DNA of 15,033 nt from Kiloniellales bacterium (GTDB lineage Bacteria > Pseudomonadota > Alphaproteobacteria > Kiloniellales > JAKSBE01): contig JASJAL010000025.1 in the NCBI GenBank assembly GCA_030067055.1, positions 1 through 15,033 of the forward strand. The letters are read 5' to 3'. Positions within the stretch are counted from its first letter, which is position 1; every line of letters begins with the position of its first letter. The position numbers and the translations under genes are program-made. The notes beneath the pieces are model-generated. The model was not told the origin of the DNA. It did no database searches and saw only the letters and a list, made by a program, of their open reading frames with translations. Positions 1 through 8,067 of this stretch are shown here, in pieces.

Positions 1-1116
<1,116 letters not shown>

Positions 1117-1149
1117 GAGCTCAAGTCCTCACCAGAACAGCCACTTCAG

Positions 1150-1180
1150 ACGGGCGGGGATCTCCCCGCCCGTTTTCTTT
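1150..1180 (+). terminator. Rho-independent terminator of the solute-binding protein gene
   Basis: A perfect 11-bp inverted repeat (arms 1150-1160 and 1163-1173, ACGGGCGGGGA against TCCCCGCCCGT) is followed at once by a T-rich run, TTTTCTTT at 1173-1180. The literal loop is 2 nt, so the inner pairs would open in RNA. The sequence on the other side has no T tract when read on the minus strand, so it should act only on plus-strand transcripts. It lies 33 bases past the stop codon of the transporter gene and also separates it from the convergent cyclase operon. Confidence 0.9.
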
Positions 1181-1220
1181 CCAGCCGAGACAAAGTTATC
1201 GCCGCGGCAGCCGAGGCGCT

Positions 1221-3245
1221 TCAGTTGACAGGTCCGACCAAGCGGGACTGGGCGCCGCCGCTGCGCTGCGGCTCCTGCAACGCCCAGACGCCCAGGGGGC
1301 GCCGCCGGCCGCGGATGGTCTGCATGGGCAGCTCGCGAAAGCCCTGGACCGCGGCGTCGCCGCCCATCGCCCGGGCACTCTCGATCACCGCGTCGGAGGC
1401 GATGATCTTGGCATTCTCGTTGCGCGTCAGGCTCTCCAGACGGCTGGCGATGTTGACCGTGTCGCCGGTCACGGTCACCTGGGACTGGCGATTGCCGCCC
1501 AGCACGCCCAGGGTGACCGGTCCGAAATGGAGCCCGGCCCGGACGTCGAGCGACGGCAGGCGCTGGCGGTCCAGCTCGTCGTTCAGAGCCTCGACCTCGG
1601 CGATCAGCTGGCGCACCGCCCGCAGCGCGTTGACCGCGGCGGCCGGATCGCTGCTCGGCACTCCGAAGACGGCCATCGCCCCGTCGCCGACGAACTTGTC
1701 GATGGTGCCCGAGTTCGACAGCACCGCCCGCTCCACCGCCCGGTGAAAACGGCGTAGGACGGTCATGGTCTCGCCGGGCGAGAGATTCTCGCTGAGCGAG
1801 GTGAAGCCCTTGAGGTCGGCGAAGACCACGGTCGCGTGGTGGCCCTGGCCTTCGGGATCGGTCCGCACCTCTTGCGACAGCTGGCTGGTCGCCAGCGGCG
1901 ACACGAAGCGCGCGAGCTCGGCACGCTCGCCCTCGGCCACGCGGCGGTCCTGGTGGGCGGCCAGATGGCTGCCAACCGCGAGGATGGCGATCGACAGCAC
2001 GATGGCGATCAAGGGAAAGGTCAGGTTGAGCCAGAGTCCGGCCAACGAGAAGGCGAAGAGATTGACCGCCAGGGTGCCGAAGACCAAGGCCAGCGAGACG
2101 CCGACGCCGACCAGCGGCGCCCGGATCGGCAGGAGGATGAGACTGGCCAGGCCACAGGCGAAAATGATCAGGAGATCGAGCGCGAAGGTCCAGTCGCCGC
2201 GCCGCAGGACTCGGTCATGGAGCATGTTGTCGACCAGGGTGGCGAAGTGCTCGACGCCGGGCAGCCTCTGGCTGAAGGGAGTCGAGAAGGCATCGCCGAC
2301 CCCGAGCGCGGTCGCGCCGACCATGACGATACGCCCGGTGAAGGTGCCGGGCGGCAGGCGCCCCTCCAGGACGTCGGTCAGGACGTAGTGCTTGAACTGG
2401 CCCTCGGGACCGTAATAGTTGACCGGCAGGCGCAGATCGGAATCCGTTGGCACGAAGAGATCGCCGATCGAGATCCCTTCGCCGAGATGGAGCGCGACGC
2501 CGCTGCGCGGCTGGTCCAGATACATCCGCAGGGCCTCGACCGGGAGCGAGGGGAAGTAGCGCTCGCCGAAGCTAAGCGCCGGATTGGCCTGGCGCAAGGC
2601 GCCGTCGGGTTCCAGGAAGACGTTGACCTGGGCCGGAAAAGACGGCCGCAGAAATCGCTTGGCCGGGGCCAGCAACCCGGTCGGCCTGGGCTCGTCGCCG
2701 AGTCCCAGGCCCGCGCCCTGCGCGGCGCTCCGCCTGACCACCTTGTAGGCGACCTCGCCGATCTCGCCCGGGACCTGGCGGTAGTTGGCCTCGGCCGTGT
2801 CGAAGGTGAAGGCGAAGGGCAGGATAACGTTGCCGGCGCGGCTCAGGGCCGTGGCCAGCTCACGATCGCTGGAGATCGATCGTCGGCCGCGGGTCCGGGC
2901 GGCATCGACCAGCAGCAGGTCGATGGCGATGACCTTGGCGCCGTCCGCAGAGAGCGCCGCAACCATAGCGGCCAGGCTTTCCCGGGGCAGAGGCCAGCCG
3001 CCCAGAGCGGCGACCGAGGCATCGTCGATCTCCACGATCACGGTTTCCGGGCCCGGTTGCTGCTCGCCGCGCAGCTGGAAGCGCCAGTCCAGAAGGCGCC
3101 CCTCGATACCGCGAAACAGGCTCGCGTCATGCCAAACCGCGTAAACCAGAGCGACCAGGGTCACGACGCCGAGCACCATCCCGGCCTGGCTCTTGAAGCG
3201 GCGCAGCGGCGAGATGGGCCGGTTATTGGCTGGATTCTTGAGCAC
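1221..3245 (-). CDS. CHASE2-domain membrane adenylate cyclase (class III)
   Basis: A 674-residue protein starting at GTG 3245. Order: short cytoplasmic leader, TM helix (about 20-37), extracytoplasmic CHASE2 sensor (about 45-345, with VIVEIDDASVAALGGWPLPR and GRIVMVGATALGVGD), three C-terminal TM helices (about 352-428), and a class III nucleotide cyclase domain (about 465-655). Catalytic residues are all present: metal-binding D477 (VVFADLKGFT) and D521 (DKFVGDGAM), transition-state N598 and R602 (GDTVNIASRLE). The purine-specifying pair aligns as K517 and T591, the Lys/Thr combination known from class IIIb adenylate cyclases, so ATP to cAMP is the expected reaction. The gene follows the FecR-domain gene by 16 bases, and the two are surely co-transcribed. 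The Shine-Dalgarno before the GTG is weak, which suggests coupling to the upstream gene. The ligand of the CHASE2 domain cannot be told from sequence. Confidence 0.95.
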   Translation of the reverse strand: MLKNPANNRPISPLRRFKSQAGMVLGVVTLVALVYAVWHDASLFRGIEGRLLDWRFQLRGEQQPGPETVIVEIDDASVAALGGWPLPRESLAAMVAALSADGAKVIAIDLLLVDAARTRGRRSISSDRELATALSRAGNVILPFAFTFDTAEANYRQVPGEIGEVAYKVVRRSAAQGAGLGLGDEPRPTGLLAPAKRFLRPSFPAQVNVFLEPDGALRQANPALSFGERYFPSLPVEALRMYLDQPRSGVALHLGEGISIGDLFVPTDSDLRLPVNYYGPEGQFKHYVLTDVLEGRLPPGTFTGRIVMVGATALGVGDAFSTPFSQRLPGVEHFATLVDNMLHDRVLRRGDWTFALDLLIIFACGLASLILLPIRAPLVGVGVSLALVFGTLAVNLFAFSLAGLWLNLTFPLIAIVLSIAILAVGSHLAAHQDRRVAEGERAELARFVSPLATSQLSQEVRTDPEGQGHHATVVFADLKGFTSLSENLSPGETMTVLRRFHRAVERAVLSNSGTIDKFVGDGAMAVFGVPSSDPAAAVNALRAVRQLIAEVEALNDELDRQRLPSLDVRAGLHFGPVTLGVLGGNRQSQVTVTGDTVNIASRLESLTRNENAKIIASDAVIESARAMGGDAAVQGFRELPMQTIRGRRRPLGVWALQEPQRSGGAQSRLVGPVN

Positions 3246-3261
3246 GATGCTGAGGCTCGAC

Positions 3262-3924
3262 CTACTCTATCCCGGTCCTCGACAGGGCGTCCGCCGCCCG
3301 CTTCGCCCCCCAGATCTTCGGTGCCGTCGGACCGGCCGCCGTCGACGCGGCCACGCTCGTTCCCTCGCCCGCCGAGACCCGGACCGAAGCGGCCTGCGCT
3401 CCGCCCGCCACCGTGACGACTCCCGATAGCACAAAAACCGTCGTTTCCGAAGGCTTGGCCTCGACGATCCAATCCGTAGACCGGGCGGAAGCGATCGCGG
3501 TCTCGGTACGGATGCTGAAGTCCTCGGCCTTGGTGGACTGGACGATGCTCATCCGCAGGATCCCGCCCAGGAGGGAGAGCAGACCTTTCAAGCTCCCCGA
3601 GGCGCCCTCGACCGTATAGTCGTCGAGCCGCACCTCCGTGCCGGCACCCAGGGCCAGAAGGGAGCGATCGGTGAACTCCAGCACGACCCGGCCGCCCTGG
3701 CCGGTGACCACGCTGTCGCCGGCATAGAGGCGGCGACCGAGATGCGATGCCAGCCTGGTCTCGTCTCGCCGAACCTCGACCGTTCCGGACTGCTGGATCA
3801 CCCGGGCGATGGGCGCCGCGGCGGTCACCCGCTCGGCCGGATCGGCGCGCAGCTGCGCCACGGTCGATGTCGACACGACGGCGGCCAATAGAACCGCTAG
3901 CCCGCGCCTTGAGCGTTCGGTCAC
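3262..3924 (-). CDS. Secreted FecR-domain protein, partner gene of the CHASE2 cyclase
   Basis: A 220-residue protein if started at GTG 3924. That start is preferred over a farther upstream one (3993) because GAGGTG lies 7 bases before it and because it gives a proper Sec signal peptide: VTERSRR, a hydrophobic stretch LAVLLAAVVSTSTVAQL, and likely cleavage near residues 25-28. The mature part has the FecR fold at about 45-172: AGDSVVTGQGGRVVLEFTDRS, LGAGTEVRLDDY and IRTETAIASARSTDW, the last matching the family pattern IRTPTAVAGVRGT. There is no N-terminal anti-sigma domain and no second TM segment, so it is not a classical FecR sigma regulator. FecR-domain proteins encoded next to CHASE2 cyclases are a recurring arrangement. 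A periplasmic role in presenting a signal to the CHASE2 domain is my inference. The C-terminal 50 residues are Ala/Thr-rich and look disordered. Confidence 0.88.
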   Translation of the reverse strand: MTERSRRGLAVLLAAVVSTSTVAQLRADPAERVTAAAPIARVIQQSGTVEVRRDETRLASHLGRRLYAGDSVVTGQGGRVVLEFTDRSLLALGAGTEVRLDDYTVEGASGSLKGLLSLLGGILRMSIVQSTKAEDFSIRTETAIASARSTDWIVEAKPSETTVFVLSGVVTVAGGAQAASVRVSAGEGTSVAASTAAGPTAPKIWGAKRAADALSRTGIE

Positions 3925-3931
3925 GTCTCCC

Positions 3932-3937
3932 CACCTC
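3932..3937 (-). promoter_or_regulatory. Ribosome binding site that decides the FecR-gene start
   Basis: On the minus strand GAGGTG is spaced 7 bases from GTG 3922-3924. The more upstream in-frame start at 3993 has no comparable site, and it would bury the hydrophobic signal sequence behind 23 polar residues. Confidence 0.6.
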
Positions 3938-3991
3938 GGATCGTCAGGTTCAAGCCGTTCGGACGACGGCCGTCGCGGCGGATGTTCGGGC

Positions 3992-4020
3992 AATTTGAGA
4001 AGGGCTCAGCTGCAAGTCAA
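3992..4020 (-). promoter_or_regulatory. Candidate promoter of the FecR-cyclase operon
   Basis: Read on the minus strand, TTGACT (complement of 4015-4020) matches the -35 consensus at 5 of 6 bases. It is followed after 17 bases by CAAATT (complement of 3992-3997), which matches the -10 consensus at only 3 of 6. Its position about 70 bases before the GTG start is reasonable. The -10 is poor, so this is a weak call. Confidence 0.3.
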
Positions 4021-4617
4021 TCGACAAACGCACAGGAAAACAGTGATCGGGAGCCGTCCCTCGGCCCGCCGTTCCGAGGCCGACAACCGCTAAAGGTAGA
4101 AAATCCTTTCGCCCTGCGCAGCCCGGCCGCAGCCGAGGAGGAAGTAAAACTCGTGACTTAGGGTTTTTCCTGACGACTATTATGGCCATTACATTGGATA
4201 TACTTTGGCGGGGGCGGGTCAGGTAAAGCCGACACGCATCACGATAATCACCCTCAAAAATATTGTATATGCCTGGTTGAACCTTCTGGGAAGGGAGACC
4301 CATACTTGGAAAACGGTCCCAAGAATTCCATCAAGGCCGCAATCTGGCCGATTCTGCTCGGGATGGTTGTTACCTAAGCTATAATTATAATATGGCATTA
4401 GACATACACGTGGAAATGCCTCCTTACTAATCAGACTGCAATGTATAGTATTGATAGTCTTTTAGAGGACTTTAATTTAACTGTTGACTTACGTAATCAG
4501 GACACTAAGCTCGCCTTGAAATGGAAGGTCCGGCACTTGCCGAGATCTGTCGAAGGACACACCGGCGTTTCTTCAGTCTTAGCGTAGGTAGCGCTCCTTC
4601 ATCGAAAGCATGGGGGT

Positions 4618-5334
4618 ATGCCGTTGATGGCCATTTCAGAAGGTCGGGCATCTATGGATGTGGGGATGTCGAGGCTACGGATCATCGTAGCCGACGAGCA
4701 TCCCTTGATTCGCATTGGGTTACAGGAGTTCCTCACACGGTTGAGCGATGAGGTCGAGATCCTCGAGGCCAAGAGCCTGGAGGACGCCCTGGAAACCCTT
4801 GATCGGGAAGGTCCTTTCGATCTGATCATCACGGATCTGCTGGTCCAGGCCATGAAGGGCTTCGATGGTCTTCGGCAACTGCACCAGAAGGCGCCGGACA
4901 TCCCGGTCGTCGTGCTCTCGGTCAAGGACAGCGCGCATGACGTGCGCAGTGCGATCGAAGCCGGCGCGATGGGATTCATCCCGAAGACGTCGAGCCCCGA
5001 GGTCATGGTTAACGCCCTGAAGCTGGTGCTTTCCGGGGGCGTCTACCTGCCGCCCAACGTGCTTCGCGGCGAATCGGGCCGGACGGCGGCGGCGCTCGGC
5101 GGCGAAGGCGGCGGCGAGGCGGCGCTGTCGCACCTGACGCCCCGGCAGCGCGAGGTCTTGGCCTTGCTCGCCCAGGGCAAGACCAACAAGCAGATTGCCA
5201 ACGAGCTTGGCCTGGCGGCCGGCACGGTCAAAGTCCATATGTCACGGATTCTCAAGGCTTTGAACGTGCACAACCGGACTCAGGCGGTGATCGCGGCGTC
5301 CCAGTTCGCGAAGACCGGGCAGATCGACTCCTAG
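4618..5334 (+). CDS. Response regulator of the NarL/FixJ type (receiver plus LuxR HTH)
   Basis: Residues are numbered from ATG 4618 (238 aa). The receiver domain covers about 19-140: acidic pair D26/E27 (IIVADEHPL), phospho-acceptor D73 (LIITDLLV), switch residue S101 (VVVLSVKD) and conserved K123 (GFIPKTSS). A glycine/alanine linker (about 152-168) leads to a LuxR-type helix-turn-helix at about 171-232 (LTPRQREVLALLAQGKTNKQIA, then GTVKVHMSRILKALNV). It should be a cytoplasmic, phosphorylation-controlled DNA-binding regulator. The start is uncertain: ATG 4666 would give MSRLRIIVADEH, the usual N-terminus of this family, and ATG 4654 has AGAAGG about 10 bases upstream. No histidine kinase lies nearby, so it is an orphan here. 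The nearest candidate targets are the divergent FecR-cyclase operon and the downstream rod protein gene, which is only inference from position. Confidence 0.92.
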   Translation: MPLMAISEGRASMDVGMSRLRIIVADEHPLIRIGLQEFLTRLSDEVEILEAKSLEDALETLDREGPFDLIITDLLVQAMKGFDGLRQLHQKAPDIPVVVLSVKDSAHDVRSAIEAGAMGFIPKTSSPEVMVNALKLVLSGGVYLPPNVLRGESGRTAAALGGEGGGEAALSHLTPRQREVLALLAQGKTNKQIANELGLAAGTVKVHMSRILKALNVHNRTQAVIAASQFAKTGQIDS

Positions 5335-5478
5335 AGAGATAGTCCCGGCTCCCGACGCCTCATTGCCCGCTATAGGCAACGGTTCATTCACAAAATACGA
5401 CGAAAATGGCCGTTAACCGCGTCGGCGGCCGGACATCCTGGCCTGCCGGAGGGTTAGGCATGGAGGCAGGCCCCACCT

Positions 5479-7863
5479 ATGTCCGAGGAACAAGGACCGG
5501 CGGATTTTGGCGACGATGGCGCCCCGCCGCCCATGGCCGGCAATAGCGTTCCGCTGATCATCAAATCCGAGATCATCGACGAGCGTGAGGGCGAAGAGCT
5601 CGCCATCACCGTTACCAACCTGCCCGATGGCGCCCGCCTTTCGGCCGGCCGCAACAACGGCGACCGGACCTGGTCCCTGACCCCGGAACAGCTGGAAGGC
5701 CTCGAGTTCCAGCCGCCGGCCGGCAGCGACGACGACGAGACCTTCTCCCTCAACATTCGGGTCGCCAACATCGACGAGGGCCTGCTGGCGGCGACCATCG
5801 TCGGCGCCTTCGACCTGGAGCTCAACCTCGCCGAGGCGCGCGCCGCCAAGGCCAAGGCGGATGCCGAGGCCAAGCATAAGGCCGAGGCCGACGCCAAAGC
5901 GAAGGACGCGGAGAAAAACAAGCGGAAGGAAGAAGAGGAAAACCGCCAAAAGGAGATGGAGAAGCGGCTGGCCGAAGCCGAGGAAAAGAGGCGCGAAGAA
6001 ATGGAGCGTCGCCTGGCGGAGGCCGAGGCGAAGCGCAAGGCGGAGATCGAAAAGCGCCTCCTGGAATCGGAGAAGTCGCGCCAGGAGGAGCTGGAACAGC
6101 GCCTGGTCGAAGCCTTCCGCAAGGCCGAGGAGGAAAAGCTCAAGGCCGAACAGCTGCGCAAGAAGGTCTCCGAAGCGGCCCAGGAGCAGACCCAGTCGCT
6201 GAAAGAGCAGCTCGAGCAGGAAGCCAAGCGCCGGGCCGAGATCGAAAGCCGCTTGGCCGCCGCCGAGTCCGAGCGCGAAGAAGAGATCAAGCGCCGCATC
6301 GAGGCCACCGAGACGGAGCAAGTCGCCGAGCTCGAGGAGCGCCTTGCCGAACGCGAAGCCGAAAGACGGGCGGAGATCGAGCGGCGCCTGGCGGAAGCCG
6401 AGGCAGAGCGCCGGGCCGAGATCGAGCGGCGCCTGGCCGAAGCGGAGCTGAAACGCCAGGAGGAGCTGGAGCAGCAGCAGGCCTCTGCCGCCGCGAAACG
6501 CCAGGTGGAGCTTGAGGAAAAGCTGTCGGAGGCCGAAGCCAAACGCCAGGCCGAGATCGAGCACAAGCTGGTGGAGGCCGAAGCCAAGCGCCAGGCCGAG
6601 ATGGAGCGGCGTCTGCTGGAGGCGGAGAAACGCTGGCAGAAGGAAGAAGACCAACGCCTGGCCGAACTCCGGGAGAAGCTACAGAAAGAGGCGGAATCCA
6701 AGGTCGCCGATGCCGACGCCAAGGCCAAAGCCAAGGCAGAGGCGGAGCGCCGCGAGGCCGAAGAGGAAGCGCGCAAGAAGGCCGAAGAGGAGGCAAGCAA
6801 GAAAGCCGACGAGGAGCGCCGCAAGGCCGAGGAGGCCATTCGCCGCGAGGTCGAGGAGCAACGCCGCAAGGCCGAGGAAGAGGCGCGCAAGAAGGCCGAA
6901 GAGGAGCGTCGCGAGGCCGAGGAAGCCGCCAAGCAGGCCGCCGAGGAGGAACGCCGCAAGGCCGAGGAGTTGGCCCAACGCCTGGAGGAAGCCGAACGCC
7001 GCAAGGCCGAGGAAGAAGCCAAACGCCTTGCCGAGGAAGAACGCCGCAAGGCCGAAGAGGAAGCGCGGCGGTTAGCCGAAGAGGAGCGGCAGAAGGCCGA
7101 AGAGGATGCAAAGCGGGCCGCCGAGGAAGAGCGCCGCAAAGCCGAAGAGCAGGTCAAACAGCAGCTCGAAGAGGCCCAGCAGATGGCCGAGGCCGAACGC
7201 CGCAAGGCCGAGGAGGCCCAGCGACAGGCCGAAGAGGCCCGGCGTCAGGCGGAAAAGGCCAAGCAGCAGGCGGAAGCCGAGCGGCGTCGCGCCGAATCCG
7301 AGCGGCGACAGGCCGAAGAGGCCGCAAAGCGCCGGCGTAACGAGGAGGAGCGGCGGCGGGAGGAGGAGCGGCGCCGTGCCGCCGAGAACCGCACGCGCCC
7401 CAAACCGGAAGCGGTCGCGGAGCCGCAGCCCCTGCACCCGGCCGGCGGCAAGTCGGTCGCCAGCAAGCCTGCAGGGAACATCAAGCCGGCGCCGAGCGGC
7501 AAGGCCGAGGCCCTGAACATGATCGCCCAAGCCTTCGGCAACAAGGCAAAGCAAACGGACGGCGATGCGGAATCCCAGACCTCCGGAGACGAGGCAGGCG
7601 ATGCAGACAGCGGCGATTCCGGGCTCAGTCCCGCCGAGCGGCGCCGGGCCCGACGCAAGCGCGGCAGCGCCGCCCCAGCGTCCCAGGGCGGCGGCCTGGC
7701 GATCGAGGTCAAGAGTAAGCGCCGCGACGAAGAGTCGTCCGCCAAGCCCGAAAAAGAGGACAAGCCCGCGGAGGCCAGAGGCCGCCGCGGCCGGCGCAAG
7801 CCGGACATCGACGAGGATGACGGCGACGATGCCAAGTCGACGGTGGTGCGGGTCCGGCGCTGA
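5479..7863 (+). CDS. Large repetitive helical-rod protein with an N-terminal adhesin-type beta domain
   Basis: A 794-residue protein from ATG 5479, with GGAGG 12 bases upstream (5462-5466). Residues about 22-115 form a compact non-helical domain whose pattern (LAITVTNLPDGARLSAG, then WSLTPEQLEGLEFQPPAG) is that of the Ig/cadherin-like repeats of giant bacterial adhesins (VCBS/RTX type). No signal peptide or TM segment is visible. Residues about 117-637 are an almost uninterrupted Glu/Arg/Lys/Ala helix. It has fixed 15-residue units and then heptads (listed separately). Residues 638-794 are Pro/Ala/Ser/Lys-rich and probably disordered, apart from a short helix ALNMIAQAFGNKAKQ. They end in alternating basic and acidic patches and the terminal STVVRVRR. 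No family name can be given with confidence. The rod resembles TolA domain II and ER/K single-helix proteins by composition only. A cytoplasmic scaffold or nucleoid/RNA-associated role is possible but unproven. The gene ends near a bidirectional terminator. Confidence 0.85.
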   Translation: MSEEQGPADFGDDGAPPPMAGNSVPLIIKSEIIDEREGEELAITVTNLPDGARLSAGRNNGDRTWSLTPEQLEGLEFQPPAGSDDDETFSLNIRVANIDEGLLAATIVGAFDLELNLAEARAAKAKADAEAKHKAEADAKAKDAEKNKRKEEEENRQKEMEKRLAEAEEKRREEMERRLAEAEAKRKAEIEKRLLESEKSRQEELEQRLVEAFRKAEEEKLKAEQLRKKVSEAAQEQTQSLKEQLEQEAKRRAEIESRLAAAESEREEEIKRRIEATETEQVAELEERLAEREAERRAEIERRLAEAEAERRAEIERRLAEAELKRQEELEQQQASAAAKRQVELEEKLSEAEAKRQAEIEHKLVEAEAKRQAEMERRLLEAEKRWQKEEDQRLAELREKLQKEAESKVADADAKAKAKAEAERREAEEEARKKAEEEASKKADEERRKAEEAIRREVEEQRRKAEEEARKKAEEERREAEEAAKQAAEEERRKAEELAQRLEEAERRKAEEEAKRLAEEERRKAEEEARRLAEEERQKAEEDAKRAAEEERRKAEEQVKQQLEEAQQMAEAERRKAEEAQRQAEEARRQAEKAKQQAEAERRRAESERRQAEEAAKRRRNEEERRREEERRRAAENRTRPKPEAVAEPQPLHPAGGKSVASKPAGNIKPAPSGKAEALNMIAQAFGNKAKQTDGDAESQTSGDEAGDADSGDSGLSPAERRRARRKRGSAAPASQGGGLAIEVKSKRRDEESSAKPEKEDKPAEARGRRGRRKPDIDEDDGDDAKSTVVRVRR
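5977..6111 (+). repeat. Three 15-residue (45-bp) rod repeats
   Basis: Three in-frame units beginning at 5977, 6022 and 6067: AEEKRREEMERRLAE, AEAKRKAEIEKRLLE and SEKSRQEELEQRLVE. They share hydrophobic residues at unit positions 9 (M/I/L) and 13 (L). They are degenerate at DNA level and conserved at protein level. Confidence 0.85.
6217..6666 (+). repeat. Ten consecutive 15-residue (45-bp) rod repeats
   Basis: Ten in-frame units of exactly 45 bp start at 6217, 6262, 6307, 6352, 6397, 6442, 6487, 6532, 6577 and 6622. The typical unit is AEAERRAEIERRLAE. Position 9 is I/L/M in nearly all units and position 13 is mostly L. Fifteen residues over four helical turns is 3.75 per turn. That is the periodicity associated with right-handed or nearly straight coiled coils, not the 3.5 of heptads. 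Confidence 0.9.
6814..7173 (+). repeat. Eight consecutive 15-residue (45-bp) rod repeats of a second type
   Basis: Eight units start at 6814, 6859, 6904, 6949, 6994, 7039, 7084 and 7129, with ERRKAEEEAKRLAEE as the typical form. A ninth similar unit (6745-6789) precedes them, separated by an 8-residue skip (6790-6813). Compared with the first array the Ile/Leu positions are largely replaced by Ala, so this part looks more like a solvent-exposed charged helix than a coiled-coil core. Confidence 0.88.
7174..7341 (+). repeat. Eight heptad (21-bp) repeats ending the rod
   Basis: Directly after the last 15-residue unit the register changes to sevens: AQQMAEA, ERRKAEE, AQRQAEE, ARRQAEK, AKQQAEA, ERRRAES, ERRQAEE, AAKRRRN. 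This gives 3.5 residues per turn, a clear change of helical periodicity within one rod. Confidence 0.85.
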
Positions 7864-7898
7864 GATCGGCGTCGACGGGGAATCGGACTGGGGTTCTC

Positions 7899-7934
7899 TG
7901 AAAAACAAGAAAGCCGGGCCTGAAGCCCGGCTTT
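7899..7934. terminator. Bidirectional intrinsic terminator between convergent genes
   Basis: A perfect 10-bp stem (7910-7919 AAAGCCGGGC with 7925-7934 GCCCGGCTTT) encloses a 5-nt loop. On the plus strand the T run is short (TTT). On the minus strand the stem is followed by TTTCTTGTTTTT, a good U tract. It can end both the rod-protein transcript and the minus-strand zinc-ribbon/membrane-protein transcript, and seems stronger for the latter. Confidence 0.8.
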
Positions 7935-8067
7935 GCCACCGCGTCGGTTCCTAGATCAAACCGCGTTCAATTGCGCTCGCTCAAGCGCAGATAGTCAGCG
8001 CGTTGCATTCGGCGGGTTGGATCGCGAAGCGCGTTCGCCCGACCGGAGGACGGCCTGGGCCGGATCG

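Larger units (their letters stand above)
3925..4617. other. Long divergent intergenic region with an AT-rich core
   Basis: About 690 bases between the divergent FecR and response-regulator genes hold no convincing gene. Roughly 4140-4510 is far richer in A and T than the rest of the window. It contains two TATAAT hexamers in tandem (4380-4385 and 4386-4391) without a good -35, a TTGATA at 4451 and TTGACT at 4484 with weak -10 partners, and a 19-bp inverted repeat CTTGG-N9-CCAAG (4305-4323). It also has the palindromes CACGTG (4407-4412) and TTACGTAA (4489-4496). A 117-codon minus-strand open frame (3950-4303) runs through it but has no family resemblance, no good start and atypical composition. 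The region probably carries the promoters and operators of both flanking transcription units. An undetected small RNA is possible. Confidence 0.5.

Noticed and set aside
1836..3416. 526-codon open frame on the plus strand opposite the cyclase and FecR genes
   Set aside because: It is antisense to two genes with clear domain and catalytic motifs. Its Gln/Asp/Arg/Gly-rich composition is what the complement of GC-rich coding DNA gives.
3950..4303. 117-codon minus-strand open frame upstream of the FecR gene
   Set aside because: There is no family pattern, composition varies along its length and it overlaps the FecR start. It is probably chance in an intergenic region.
4380..4391. Tandem TATAAT hexamers as a definite promoter
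   Set aside because: No acceptable -35 lies 16-18 bases upstream on either strand, so they may be chance in AT-rich DNA.
5363..5379. Possible terminator hairpin (TTGCC...GGCAA) after the response regulator gene
   Set aside because: The stem is only 5 bp and is not followed by a T run.
5413..7205. Long minus-strand open frames (413 and 583 codons) opposite the rod protein
   Set aside because: They are runs of Leu/Phe/Gly or Ser/Arg/Ala that mirror the repeated Glu/Lys/Ala codons of the real gene, with no ribosome site or family resemblance.
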